Source: Wenzhouxiangellaceae bacterium
GTDB lineage: Bacteria; Pseudomonadota; Gammaproteobacteria; Xanthomonadales; Wenzhouxiangellaceae
NCBI GenBank assembly: GCA_028289455.1
Contig: JANQPN010000012.1
Location: forward strand, 1 to 64,000
DNA: 64,000 nt
Reading direction: 5' to 3'
Every line of letters begins with the position of its first letter. Position 1 is the stretch's first letter. Positions 9,470-16,935 of this stretch are shown here, one piece after another. The notes beneath the pieces are model-generated. The model did not search any database. It saw nothing but the letters and a program-made list of their open reading frames with translations, and was not told the DNA's origin. The translations under genes were made by a program, and so were the position numbers.

Positions 9470-11422
9470 ATGAGAGTACGGAGAAAAACCATGTTACCTA
9501 TAACAACGATAATAAAGCGCAGCATTGCCGTGCTGATTTTGCTGTGCCTGGCATTTCCGGGCCATGCAGTGCTGGATAATGAGCAGCGTATCAGCGTCAA
9601 GCTGGATGACGGCACCGATGTGGTGTTATACGCCGAGGCCGGTTCCAGCAGTACCAAAAAATATTTTTATTTACCACCGCGTCTGACCATCGCAGTTTCG
9701 GATGATGATCGCCCGGAATTTTTATTCATGAAGTTCATCACCGATGAAACGCTGGAAAATGATGGGGTATCCGGCGCCATTCTGCATTTCCTGGTCAAGT
9801 GGGGTCTCACTACTGATCAGGAGGCAGAGCTGCGGGAAATCATTGAGGACGAGCATGAAGGTGAGCTGGGTGGCGCCGTGACCATGCATGCACCGGTTGG
9901 CGACAACCCCAGTTTCTATGTGGTGTCGGCAACCTTGAGTGATGGCGAAATGACTGAATCTCTGGTGACGTCAGGCGAAGCGCCTCTGGTTCCCGGAGGC
10001 AAAGCCGCAGCGGCATCACGGCTGGACAGCAACGGGGCGCAACTGCTGGCAAAAACCTTTGAAGAAGACACCACCATCACCGATGTGACTGCAGTATTCA
10101 ACATGGCGTATGAAACCCAGCTGCCGGCAGCCAGGGGCAAGGTGACCATTGACTGGAGTCATATCGAGCATGACCGAGAGGAAATTCATGCCGAATATTC
10201 CCGCACCAAGAGCGGTGAAGACTGGTATGCCGATTGCTTTTTTATCTTTTGTGCCTATGGCAAAACCAATAGTTATGAATACAGCTATGAGGAAATGCAT
10301 AACCAGTATTCCTACCTGGCGGATAATAAATACATTGATTTTCAATTCGAGGAAAATATCAGCGATGAACGGGTAACCGTTATCCGCGAAGCATTTATCA
10401 ACTATTTCATAAACTCCATGTCAATGCCGCCGCCAGCTGCACCAGCAGCAGAGGAAGACGACGATGGAGATGGGGACCAGGGTCTGGATATCCAGAAAGG
10501 TGCCAAGTACACCTATGACGTCACCAAGATCAATACCGTTATTCAGCATGGACGGCAAGAATTTCGGATGGACTACAAACTGGTATTGCGCTGGCCGTAT
10601 CAGGTGGTGGGAAATCTGAAAAGCTGGTACGCCGAAGCCTCCAGCGATGAACACGCGGTTCAGTCAGTCATACTCAATGATCAGTTTTACCAATGGCGCG
10701 ATCTGCTGTTCCTGCTGGATACCGATGCACAGGACATGATCGAAGCAGGTGAAATCCGCTATGCAACCATCGAAGTGACTAAAAACCGCAATCAGGGACG
10801 CTTCAATGACAGCCTGACCTTTGATGATGAGCATATTGAGGAAAAGGGCAGCCGTGCGATGGTGACCTATGCCCGTGGTGACGACACCAACAGCGACATG
10901 TATCAATACCGGATTAAATGGAGCTTTCGAGGTGGTCATGAATTTCCCCAAAACCCCAGTTGGGAAACGGGTTCCTGGGAAGGGGTAACGGTGGCTGCGC
11001 CGATAGAAAAACGTGTGATCGAGCTGGAAGGCGATATTGAAGAGCTGCAGCAGGCCGGGGTTACCCGGGTAACCGCCCAGGTGCGCTTCCCTAAATTCGG
11101 TAGTGAGGAAGAGCAGAATATTGGCATGACACTCAGCCGTGGTGAGCCGCTGATTGAGCAGCCTATTTATCTGGACGCCGGTGCCGAAGGCTATGTATAC
11201 CGGCTGATTTTCAACCACCGCACCCTGGGCCGGTTTGCATTGCCTTGGAGCAAGCGCGTTTCTGATGACTATATCTTTGCTTCGATTCCTGAAGAGCTGG
11301 CCACCAATATTATTGAAGAGGTGGTGGAAGGTGTGCTCGAGGTGGCGAAGGAAGCCGTCATCGCAGAAGCCGGTGAACAGTTGGCGAAGTTCGATATTCT
11401 GCTTGATGGAGAATCATCATGA
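9470..11422 (+). CDS. Cluster gene E: exported protein of unknown function, A-F paralogue with inserted segments
   Basis: A protein of 650 residues that begins two bases after D. The first ATG (GAGGG six bases upstream) is used; a second ATG at 9491 with GGAG eight bases upstream is an equally good start. The signal peptide core is AVLILLCLAFPGHA. Family blocks are KKYFYLPPRLTIAVSDDDRP, GAILHFLVKW, VPGGKAAAASRLDSNGAQLL and YEYSYEEMHNQY. A Cys pair DCFFIFC near residue 254 and a Pro/Ala plus acidic linker at about 320-340 (EEDDDGDGDQG) are not seen in its relatives. The C-terminus adds a helical tail rich in Glu/Val/Ala. It lacks other cysteines, so the pair may be a disulfide. Function unknown. 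Confidence 0.8.
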   Translation: MRVRRKTMLPITTIIKRSIAVLILLCLAFPGHAVLDNEQRISVKLDDGTDVVLYAEAGSSSTKKYFYLPPRLTIAVSDDDRPEFLFMKFITDETLENDGVSGAILHFLVKWGLTTDQEAELREIIEDEHEGELGGAVTMHAPVGDNPSFYVVSATLSDGEMTESLVTSGEAPLVPGGKAAAASRLDSNGAQLLAKTFEEDTTITDVTAVFNMAYETQLPAARGKVTIDWSHIEHDREEIHAEYSRTKSGEDWYADCFFIFCAYGKTNSYEYSYEEMHNQYSYLADNKYIDFQFEENISDERVTVIREAFINYFINSMSMPPPAAPAAEEDDDGDGDQGLDIQKGAKYTYDVTKINTVIQHGRQEFRMDYKLVLRWPYQVVGNLKSWYAEASSDEHAVQSVILNDQFYQWRDLLFLLDTDAQDMIEAGEIRYATIEVTKNRNQGRFNDSLTFDDEHIEEKGSRAMVTYARGDDTNSDMYQYRIKWSFRGGHEFPQNPSWETGSWEGVTVAAPIEKRVIELEGDIEELQQAGVTRVTAQVRFPKFGSEEEQNIGMTLSRGEPLIEQPIYLDAGAEGYVYRLIFNHRTLGRFALPWSKRVSDDYIFASIPEELATNIIEEVVEGVLEVAKEAVIAEAGEQLAKFDILLDGESS

Positions 11423-13560
11423 TGCGCATCAGAACAATATTCGCGCTGCCGGTTTTCATTTTCAGTTTAGCAATCCAGGTTGCGCAAGCCCAGGAGATCA
11501 TTCTGGATCAGCAGGTGCGGGCAGGTAAGCTGACGCTGTTTCCATCAGTCAGTGATCCCAATAAATATTATTACGTCGCTGATAAGGCACGCCTGGCAAC
11601 ACATGACAATGGTGATCCGCAGTTTTCATTTCTGCGCTACATCCAGGCCAATGTTTCTGCCGATGCAGAAAATGATGAAGGCACAGGTGGTGGAATAGTG
11701 CATGCGCTTGTTGAGCTGGTGGTGACCGACGAACAGTTAGATGATGCACGCAATGACTTGCGGCGGCTGAACGGAAGCGGTGAGATCATCGGTCCGGTAC
11801 CGTTTAAATCCGGTACATTCGCATTGATTTCCGCCTTTGCCGAAGCCGGCTCGGAATTCACTGATCAGGTTTTGGGTGTGGGCAATGCACCTGTCCTGGA
11901 AAATCAGAAGGCAGCGGTATCGCTGAGCCTGACCGAGCAGGGTGCGAAAGTATTGTGGGAGTCGTTTAATACGGCCACGCCGGATATTTCTTTTTCATTC
12001 AACATGGAAATAGACGGTTACCGTGCGCCCAAACGTGCATTAATCGAAGCCGATTTTGACCGCATTTACCAGCATCAGAATTTCGCTGCAGGTATTGCCT
12101 CGCCGGTATTGCAGGCGGAGATCAATGCGGCCTTTGATGATATGCGCAGCGAAGGCGCAATCAAGGTGACACAAACCGGTGAAGACGAAAAGATGGAAGC
12201 ACTGGTGCAGACAGCCTATAACCGCCTGACCGAATTGATGTTTGATAAATCTGAGTCTTCCGGTATGGATTTGGGTGCTTTGGCCAGCTCGGCCAACAAT
12301 ACGCCCAGTATGCTGGATAAGGCGTCAGCTCTGCTGGCCAGCAGCCGCGCGGAAACACGCACTGAGAATGATGCTATTCGTGCCCGTAACGAAGCCATCG
12401 ATAACCGTGAGGCAGCAGCAGCTCAGAGCAACGCCCAGCTGGAGGAAACCCGGGCCAATGTGGAAGCTGCTGAAGCCGGTGCTGAAGATATTGCAAACCG
12501 GGCAGAGTCGATGCGCTCGATCGCTGACCGGTATGAATCTCGCGCTGAAGCTGAGGAAGATACGGCGCGCGCTGCCGAGCTGCGTCAGCTGGCTACCCGT
12601 TTCCGTGAGCAGGCAACCCGTTATGACAACATGGCAACTGAACAACGACAGGAAGCCACTAACCGCCGCGCGGAACTGGATGAACAGGCTGCTGCCGCCG
12701 CCCAGGCTAACTCATTGGCAGGCAATGCGGGTGAGCGCGAAGAAGTTCAGGAGCTACCGTCACTGGCGATAGTTGCCTCCTATCGCATGAAACAGGTTCG
12801 TCAGCGGGGCAAGTTTACTGTCGATTTGAATAAATACACCACCGACACGCTGGCACTGCGCTTTGATGAAAATATCGGTGATATGACCCGTTATTTAAAT
12901 GATGAGCAGGTGTTCTATACCGTAGATATCACCAGTAATGCATTTTCCCAACGCGAGTTGCCGGTATATATCGATGGGTTGAATGTTACTGATTTTGGTG
13001 AGTACATCAATTTCGTCACGGTGCTGATGAATAAAAAGCATGAAAACGGCAGCACCAGTAGCGATGAGGTGCGTATCGACCGCAATAATTTCCAGGAAAG
13101 TGCCAATAACTTCAAACTGTCGTACCGCAAGATCAATGATACCGACCAGACCAAATTCCTGGATTATGAATATAAAGTGTTATGGAATTTCTTTGGTGGT
13201 GCGGAAGTGGATGTGGACTGGGTGCCGAGCAGCAGGAGTGGTATTCCGCTGAACCCGCCTTATCAGCGCCGTTCGGTATTTCTGGAAGCGACACCCGAAG
13301 GGCTCAGTGATGCCAGCATTAAATCTATCGAATTCAAGCTGTATTACCAGCTCGGTGACCGCGAACAGGTCAAAAGGCTGTCGCTGCGGCCGCGCGATAA
13401 CGAGGGAATCTCACAGCAGCTGGAGTTCATGCTTCCGGAATCCGAATATGAATATGCCTATGAAATCAACTGGCGGATGCAGGATAACAGCCGGGTTTCG
13501 TCCGGCCGCGTAGATTCCGAAGACGGCACCATCTACCTGGATGAAGTTACGGAGGCATGA
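11419..13560 (+). CDS. Cluster gene F: exported protein of unknown function, A-F paralogue with long coiled coil
   Basis: A protein of 713 residues whose ATG overlaps the stop of E by four bases (ATGA), with GGAG seven bases upstream. The signal peptide ends AQA. Blocks shared with D are strong: LFPSVSDPNKYYYVADKARL, GGGIVHALVEL, ATPDISFSFNMEIDGY, EGAIKVTQTGEDEKMEALV and TELMFD. Between the two halves, residues about 310-435 form a continuous Ala/Glu/Arg-rich helix (for example EETRANVEAAEAGAEDIANR) with strong coiled-coil character. The second half then resumes with VDLNKYTTDTLALRF, FLDYEYKVLWNFFGG and the C-terminal YEYAYEINWRMQDNSR. The coil suggests oligomerisation or a stalk. Function unknown. 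Confidence 0.8.
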   Translation: MMRIRTIFALPVFIFSLAIQVAQAQEIILDQQVRAGKLTLFPSVSDPNKYYYVADKARLATHDNGDPQFSFLRYIQANVSADAENDEGTGGGIVHALVELVVTDEQLDDARNDLRRLNGSGEIIGPVPFKSGTFALISAFAEAGSEFTDQVLGVGNAPVLENQKAAVSLSLTEQGAKVLWESFNTATPDISFSFNMEIDGYRAPKRALIEADFDRIYQHQNFAAGIASPVLQAEINAAFDDMRSEGAIKVTQTGEDEKMEALVQTAYNRLTELMFDKSESSGMDLGALASSANNTPSMLDKASALLASSRAETRTENDAIRARNEAIDNREAAAAQSNAQLEETRANVEAAEAGAEDIANRAESMRSIADRYESRAEAEEDTARAAELRQLATRFREQATRYDNMATEQRQEATNRRAELDEQAAAAAQANSLAGNAGEREEVQELPSLAIVASYRMKQVRQRGKFTVDLNKYTTDTLALRFDENIGDMTRYLNDEQVFYTVDITSNAFSQRELPVYIDGLNVTDFGEYINFVTVLMNKKHENGSTSSDEVRIDRNNFQESANNFKLSYRKINDTDQTKFLDYEYKVLWNFFGGAEVDVDWVPSSRSGIPLNPPYQRRSVFLEATPEGLSDASIKSIEFKLYYQLGDREQVKRLSLRPRDNEGISQQLEFMLPESEYEYAYEINWRMQDNSRVSSGRVDSEDGTIYLDEVTEA

Positions 13561-13561
13561 C

Positions 13562-14617
13562 ATGAATAATAAATACACAAGACTTCTGTTTCTGACAACG
13601 TTATTAACGATGCCTCTACAGGCATTCGCGCAGACGGCACCGGAAACTTCACCGGACTGTTCACAATGTGACTTCAGTGAGGAAGAAGCCGAGCGGATCG
13701 TCGCCACTTTTGACGACCAGGTGGAATTGTCACGGCTGATCAGTGAAGCTGAGGCGCCGGTGCGGGCCTATGTGGAGGATTCCATTCGCAGCACCGAGCT
13801 GGGCAGCGCCCGGGCTGTGCGTGATTTTTCAGTGTGGTACAGCTATCAGGTGGCAGAGCAAAACGCTGCTGAATTAACCCGTCAGCAGATCGGAACCATT
13901 GTCGGTACCGGCCTATCGCTGGGGCTGGACCTGCTGTTACCGGGTGCGGGAGTAGTAGAACGGACAATCCGGACATACGCCAACCGTGCCTATCAGGGCA
14001 TTCTCAGCCAGACTGCAGGTAGTGTTGAAGATCCGGCTGAATACCTGCAGCAGGTGGCCACCCGCATGGAAGATACCAATGACCGACTGACAAATTTCAT
14101 GCATGACATGTTTCATCCCTCCACGTCCACGGCAGACGGTGAGGCTTTGGCCGATCAGATGGAAGGGGTGAAGTTTTCCTACGTGCTGGAGCGCGAAGGG
14201 CAGCGGGCTCGTAACGATGCCGGTTACCGAACACCAGAGCCGGGTCCGGAAACCCGTGCGTTGCTGGAGCAACTGGGAATCCGGCGTGCCGGCAGCGAAA
14301 ATTTTGACAGGGTGCATTTTGAATCACTGACGCAACTTATCCGTGGTGTTCTGTGTGCTCAAATCAATGAATCAACAACGGCACCTTCGGTTTCGAATTG
14401 TGAATCTGAGCCGGGCCACTGGAGCACTATCGCCAGGGCTACAGCCACCCGCATCATCGCCACCACACCGGCAGAGCAACTGGTCAGTACTCAACAGCTG
14501 AGAGGTATGCAGACATTGACCGATCCGGCTCAATTACAGCAGGTATGCAGCGTACAAAACAATTTGACATATATCTGGCGCAGTCCTGATTGTCAGGCCT
14601 GGTCGCAGGCTAATTAA
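13562..14617 (+). CDS. Cluster gene G: exported Cys-containing protein of unknown function
   Basis: A protein of 351 residues starting one base after F, with GGAGG six bases before the ATG. The signal peptide ends AFA. The mature N-terminus carries CSQC. A Gly-rich hydrophobic segment, IGTIVGTGLSLGLDLLLPGA, lies at about residues 109-130, in the middle of otherwise helical, charged text. Four further cysteines lie in the C-terminal third (CAQINE, NCESEPG, QVCSVQ, PDCQAW), consistent with disulfides in an exported protein. It does not carry the blocks of A-F. The hydrophobic segment could be a hairpin or a single span; calling it pore-forming would be speculation. Confidence 0.75.
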   Translation: MNNKYTRLLFLTTLLTMPLQAFAQTAPETSPDCSQCDFSEEEAERIVATFDDQVELSRLISEAEAPVRAYVEDSIRSTELGSARAVRDFSVWYSYQVAEQNAAELTRQQIGTIVGTGLSLGLDLLLPGAGVVERTIRTYANRAYQGILSQTAGSVEDPAEYLQQVATRMEDTNDRLTNFMHDMFHPSTSTADGEALADQMEGVKFSYVLEREGQRARNDAGYRTPEPGPETRALLEQLGIRRAGSENFDRVHFESLTQLIRGVLCAQINESTTAPSVSNCESEPGHWSTIARATATRIIATTPAEQLVSTQQLRGMQTLTDPAQLQQVCSVQNNLTYIWRSPDCQAWSQAN

Positions 14618-14665
14618 TTGATCCTGTGTCAGCAGGCAACACTAGAATAATTTACGGGGTTAGTG

Positions 14666-15256
14666 ATGAAAAAATTGGCTGATAAATTGAAAAGTGGTTA
14701 TTGGAAATTAACCGTGGCGCTGATAGTTGCCTGGTTATCCATGGCTGCGCACGGTGCAGGCGAAATACGGGAATACATTGCTTATGGGCAATTTCTGGAA
14801 AATACACAGTCTGCACAACTGAACGAGTTTCTTGAAGAGCCTGGCATACAGGTCAGTAATGTGCGCGAGTTTGAGCGTATGAAAAATCACATTGTGCAAC
14901 ATTATGCCGGTGTTGAAGTAAGTAACAGCTTTGTTCGCGATGAACAGACAATGGTTGACTGCGTATCAATTGGAACCCAACCGTCATTACGCCAAACTGA
15001 CGGCAGCTTTGCACAGGTTGCCAGCCCTCCACAACTGTTATTGCAGGAAGATGAGGACCGGGAGGCGCTTACCAGTGGCGGTGACAACATGCTTACCCGG
15101 GGAGAGGAAGATGCATACGGTAATGAAAAATACTGCCGGCAGGGATTCATTCCATTACGCCGACTAAGACTTGAGGAGATGGTGCAGTTTGAATCATTGG
15201 ATGCATTCTTCAATAAATATGGAGAACTCAACAGCAGAGCTTTTCCGAACACGTAA
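14666..15256 (+). CDS. Cluster gene H: free-standing neprosin propeptide-like exported protein
   Basis: A protein of 196 residues with a signal peptide (LTVALIVAWLSMAAHG). Two blocks match what I remember of the plant neprosin activation peptide (Neprosin_AP, formerly DUF4409). VDCVSIGTQPSLRQ corresponds to the plant DCVDIYKQPAF block. CRQGFIPLRRLRLEEMVQFE corresponds to the plant CPEGTIPIRRT...DLLRAS block. In plant precursors this domain is fused to the catalytic domain; here the gene stops with TAA TAA and the catalytic domains follow as separate genes. Its likely role is inhibition, folding or activation of I and J. ATG at 14666 is used; GTG at 14663 is an alternative. Confidence is good for expression, moderate for the family. 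Confidence 0.7.
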   Translation: MKKLADKLKSGYWKLTVALIVAWLSMAAHGAGEIREYIAYGQFLENTQSAQLNEFLEEPGIQVSNVREFERMKNHIVQHYAGVEVSNSFVRDEQTMVDCVSIGTQPSLRQTDGSFAQVASPPQLLLQEDEDREALTSGGDNMLTRGEEDAYGNEKYCRQGFIPLRRLRLEEMVQFESLDAFFNKYGELNSRAFPNT

Positions 15257-15268
15257 TAACCGGGGGCA

Positions 15269-16084
15269 ATGATGTTAAAACAATTATTAAAACAAAGCAT
15301 TTTGCTGAGCATTGGTGCGCTTTTGTTGGTATCAGGCAGTGTTGGTGCAGCAGGACTACACCGATATGCAGCCGCATTTCAGAATGTTGACAATAAAGGC
15401 GGAGATTCGCGTTTGAATGTGTGGAAGCCGGATGCGGAGTTTTCACTTTCACAGCACTGGTATTCCAGCGGCAGTGGCGCCTCAACTCAGACCATTGAAG
15501 GTGGCTGGGTGGTATATGAGCAGAAATTCAATACCGAAGATCCGGTATTGTTCATTTATTACACACCGGATAATTATTCAACGGGGTGCTACAACCTGGA
15601 GTGCACGGCATTTGTACAGGTTAATAATTCCTGGGTTTTGGGCGGCAGGATAGCGCCGCAAAGCACAATTGACGGCACACAATACATCATTCGAATGCAA
15701 TGGCAGTTGTTCGAAGGGAACTGGTGGCTGTTTCTGCAGGGCACCGGAGCCTATGTGCCAGTGGGTTACTACCCCGGGAGATTATACGGCGAAGGTCAAA
15801 TGGCCCAGTATGCAACGCAAATCGTCTATGGCGGTGAGACTGCGGGTGACAATAATGATGTTGCCGGTGAGATGGGCAGCGGCAGAATGGCCAATGAGGG
15901 CTGGCGCAAGTCTGCTTATCAGCGGACTATTTATTACATCGATACTGCGCTGACCAGCCATTGGGCCAATTTGCGGGAAATTGAGCGGACGCCCAGCTGC
16001 TATACCATCGATATCACCAACAACAGCGGCAATGCCTGGGGCACCTATTTCTATTTTGGCGGGCCGCGTTGTCCGAACCCTTAA
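15269..16084 (+). CDS. Cluster gene I: neprosin-type glutamic peptidase catalytic domain (first copy)
   Basis: A protein of 271 residues with its own signal peptide (ILLSIGALLLVSGSVGAAG). The mature part starts at once with the neprosin catalytic domain (PF03080, formerly DUF239). Seen in order: FSLSQHWYSSGSGA, TIEGGWVVY, FIYYTPDNYSTGCYNLECTA, GNWWLFLQG, VGYYPGRLYGEGQMA, YGGET, MGSGRMANEGWRKSAY. Neprosins are prolyl endopeptidases that use two glutamates. E77 in TIEGGW and E190 in YGGE are the candidates, 113 residues apart, close to the 109 between the reported E188 and E297 of pitcher-plant neprosin. The GCYNLEC cysteines probably pair. It starts 12 bases after H, in the same frame but beyond two stops, with a GGGGG ribosome site. 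Confidence 0.85.
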   Translation: MMLKQLLKQSILLSIGALLLVSGSVGAAGLHRYAAAFQNVDNKGGDSRLNVWKPDAEFSLSQHWYSSGSGASTQTIEGGWVVYEQKFNTEDPVLFIYYTPDNYSTGCYNLECTAFVQVNNSWVLGGRIAPQSTIDGTQYIIRMQWQLFEGNWWLFLQGTGAYVPVGYYPGRLYGEGQMAQYATQIVYGGETAGDNNDVAGEMGSGRMANEGWRKSAYQRTIYYIDTALTSHWANLREIERTPSCYTIDITNNSGNAWGTYFYFGGPRCPNP

Positions 16085-16095
16085 AGAGGTTTGTC

Positions 16096-16908
16096 ATGTT
16101 AAAAGGATTACCAAAGCAACTTCTATATTGGGGTATTGGCATACTGCTGTGGGCTGCTGATTATGCTGCTGCAGCCAATCTGCACAGGTATGCTGCAGCC
16201 CGTCAGACAGTTGACAATAAGGGCGGAGATTCGCGGTTGAGTGTATGGAAGCCGGACGGGTATTTTTCATTATCTCAGCAATGGTATGCATCGGGCAGTG
16301 GCGCATCGACACAAACGGTAGAAGGTGGATGGAAGGTATTTAATCCGCGTGGCGGAACGTCTGATCCTGAACTGTTCATCTATTACACGCCGGACAATTA
16401 TTCATCAGGCTGCTATAACCTGGACTGTGCTGCGTTCGTGCAGGTCAATAACTCATGGGTATTGGGCGGCAGACTGGCGCCGCAGAGCAGCATCGACGGC
16501 ACTCAATACATTATTCGAATGCAGTGGCAGCTGTTTGAAGGTAACTGGTGGCTGTTTTTACAGGGCACCGGTGCTTATGTGCCGGTCGGTTATTATCCCG
16601 TATCACTATTTGGTGAAGGCCAGATGGCTCAGCATGCCGAACGCATTACCTATGGCGGTGAAACCGTTGGCAATGCCAGTGATGTTGCCGGCAGGATGGG
16701 CAGCGGCAGAATGGCCAATGAAGGCTGGCGAAAAGCTGCCTACCAGCGCACCATTTATTATATAGATACCGCGTTGACCAGCCATTGGGCCAACCTGAAT
16801 AAAATTGAGCCAACACCCGGGTGCTATACGATTGACATTACCAATAACAGCGGTGGAGCCTGGGGTACGTATTTTTATTTTGGCGGGCCGCGTTGTCCGA
16901 ATCCTTGA
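16096..16908 (+). CDS. Cluster gene J: neprosin-type glutamic peptidase catalytic domain (second copy)
   Basis: A tandem copy of I with 270 residues. The ATG at 16096 (AAGAGG upstream) is used because it begins a signal peptide (YWGIGILLWAADYAAAA); a TTG inside the end of I is rejected. Candidate catalytic glutamates are E76 (TVEGGW) and E189 (YGGE), with the same 113-residue spacing. Long blocks are identical to I (for example GNWWLFLQGTGAYVPVGYYP and the end GTYFYFGGPRCPNP), while the signal peptide and the loop after EGGW (KVFNPRGGTSD against VVYEQKFNTED) differ. It is the last gene of the cluster and ends 27 bases from the convergent serA. Different loop sequences may mean different substrates. 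Confidence 0.85.
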   Translation: MLKGLPKQLLYWGIGILLWAADYAAAANLHRYAAARQTVDNKGGDSRLSVWKPDGYFSLSQQWYASGSGASTQTVEGGWKVFNPRGGTSDPELFIYYTPDNYSSGCYNLDCAAFVQVNNSWVLGGRLAPQSSIDGTQYIIRMQWQLFEGNWWLFLQGTGAYVPVGYYPVSLFGEGQMAQHAERITYGGETVGNASDVAGRMGSGRMANEGWRKAAYQRTIYYIDTALTSHWANLNKIEPTPGCYTIDITNNSGGAWGTYFYFGGPRCPNP

Positions 16909-16935
16909 GGGCAGGCCCGAATAAATATCTTTGCG

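Larger units (their letters stand above)
2420..16908 (+). other. Ten-gene cluster of exported proteins with split neprosin-like protease
   Basis: Ten co-directional genes (called A-J here) run with gaps from a four-base overlap up to about 48 bases. No terminator is obvious inside the block. Every product begins with a Sec signal peptide without a lipobox. A-F appear to be paralogues, G is a separate small protein, H resembles a neprosin propeptide, and I and J are neprosin catalytic domains. The block is bounded by the mddA terminator on the left and by convergent serA on the right. Spacing and content suggest one transcription unit producing an extracytoplasmic system; the role is unknown. 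Confidence 0.6.

Noticed and set aside
10664..11218. Minus-strand open frame of 184 codons inside gene E
   Set aside because: Antisense shadow of a convincing gene, without start signals or domains.
14666..16084. H and I as one gene broken by a frameshift or nonsense error
   Set aside because: They are in the same frame, separated by two consecutive stops, and I has its own ribosome site and full signal peptide, so separate genes are more likely.
2420..16908. Cluster as a prophage, secretion-system or contractile-injection locus
   Set aside because: No sheath, tube, baseplate, ATPase, integrase or capsid motif is visible, and every product has a Sec signal peptide.
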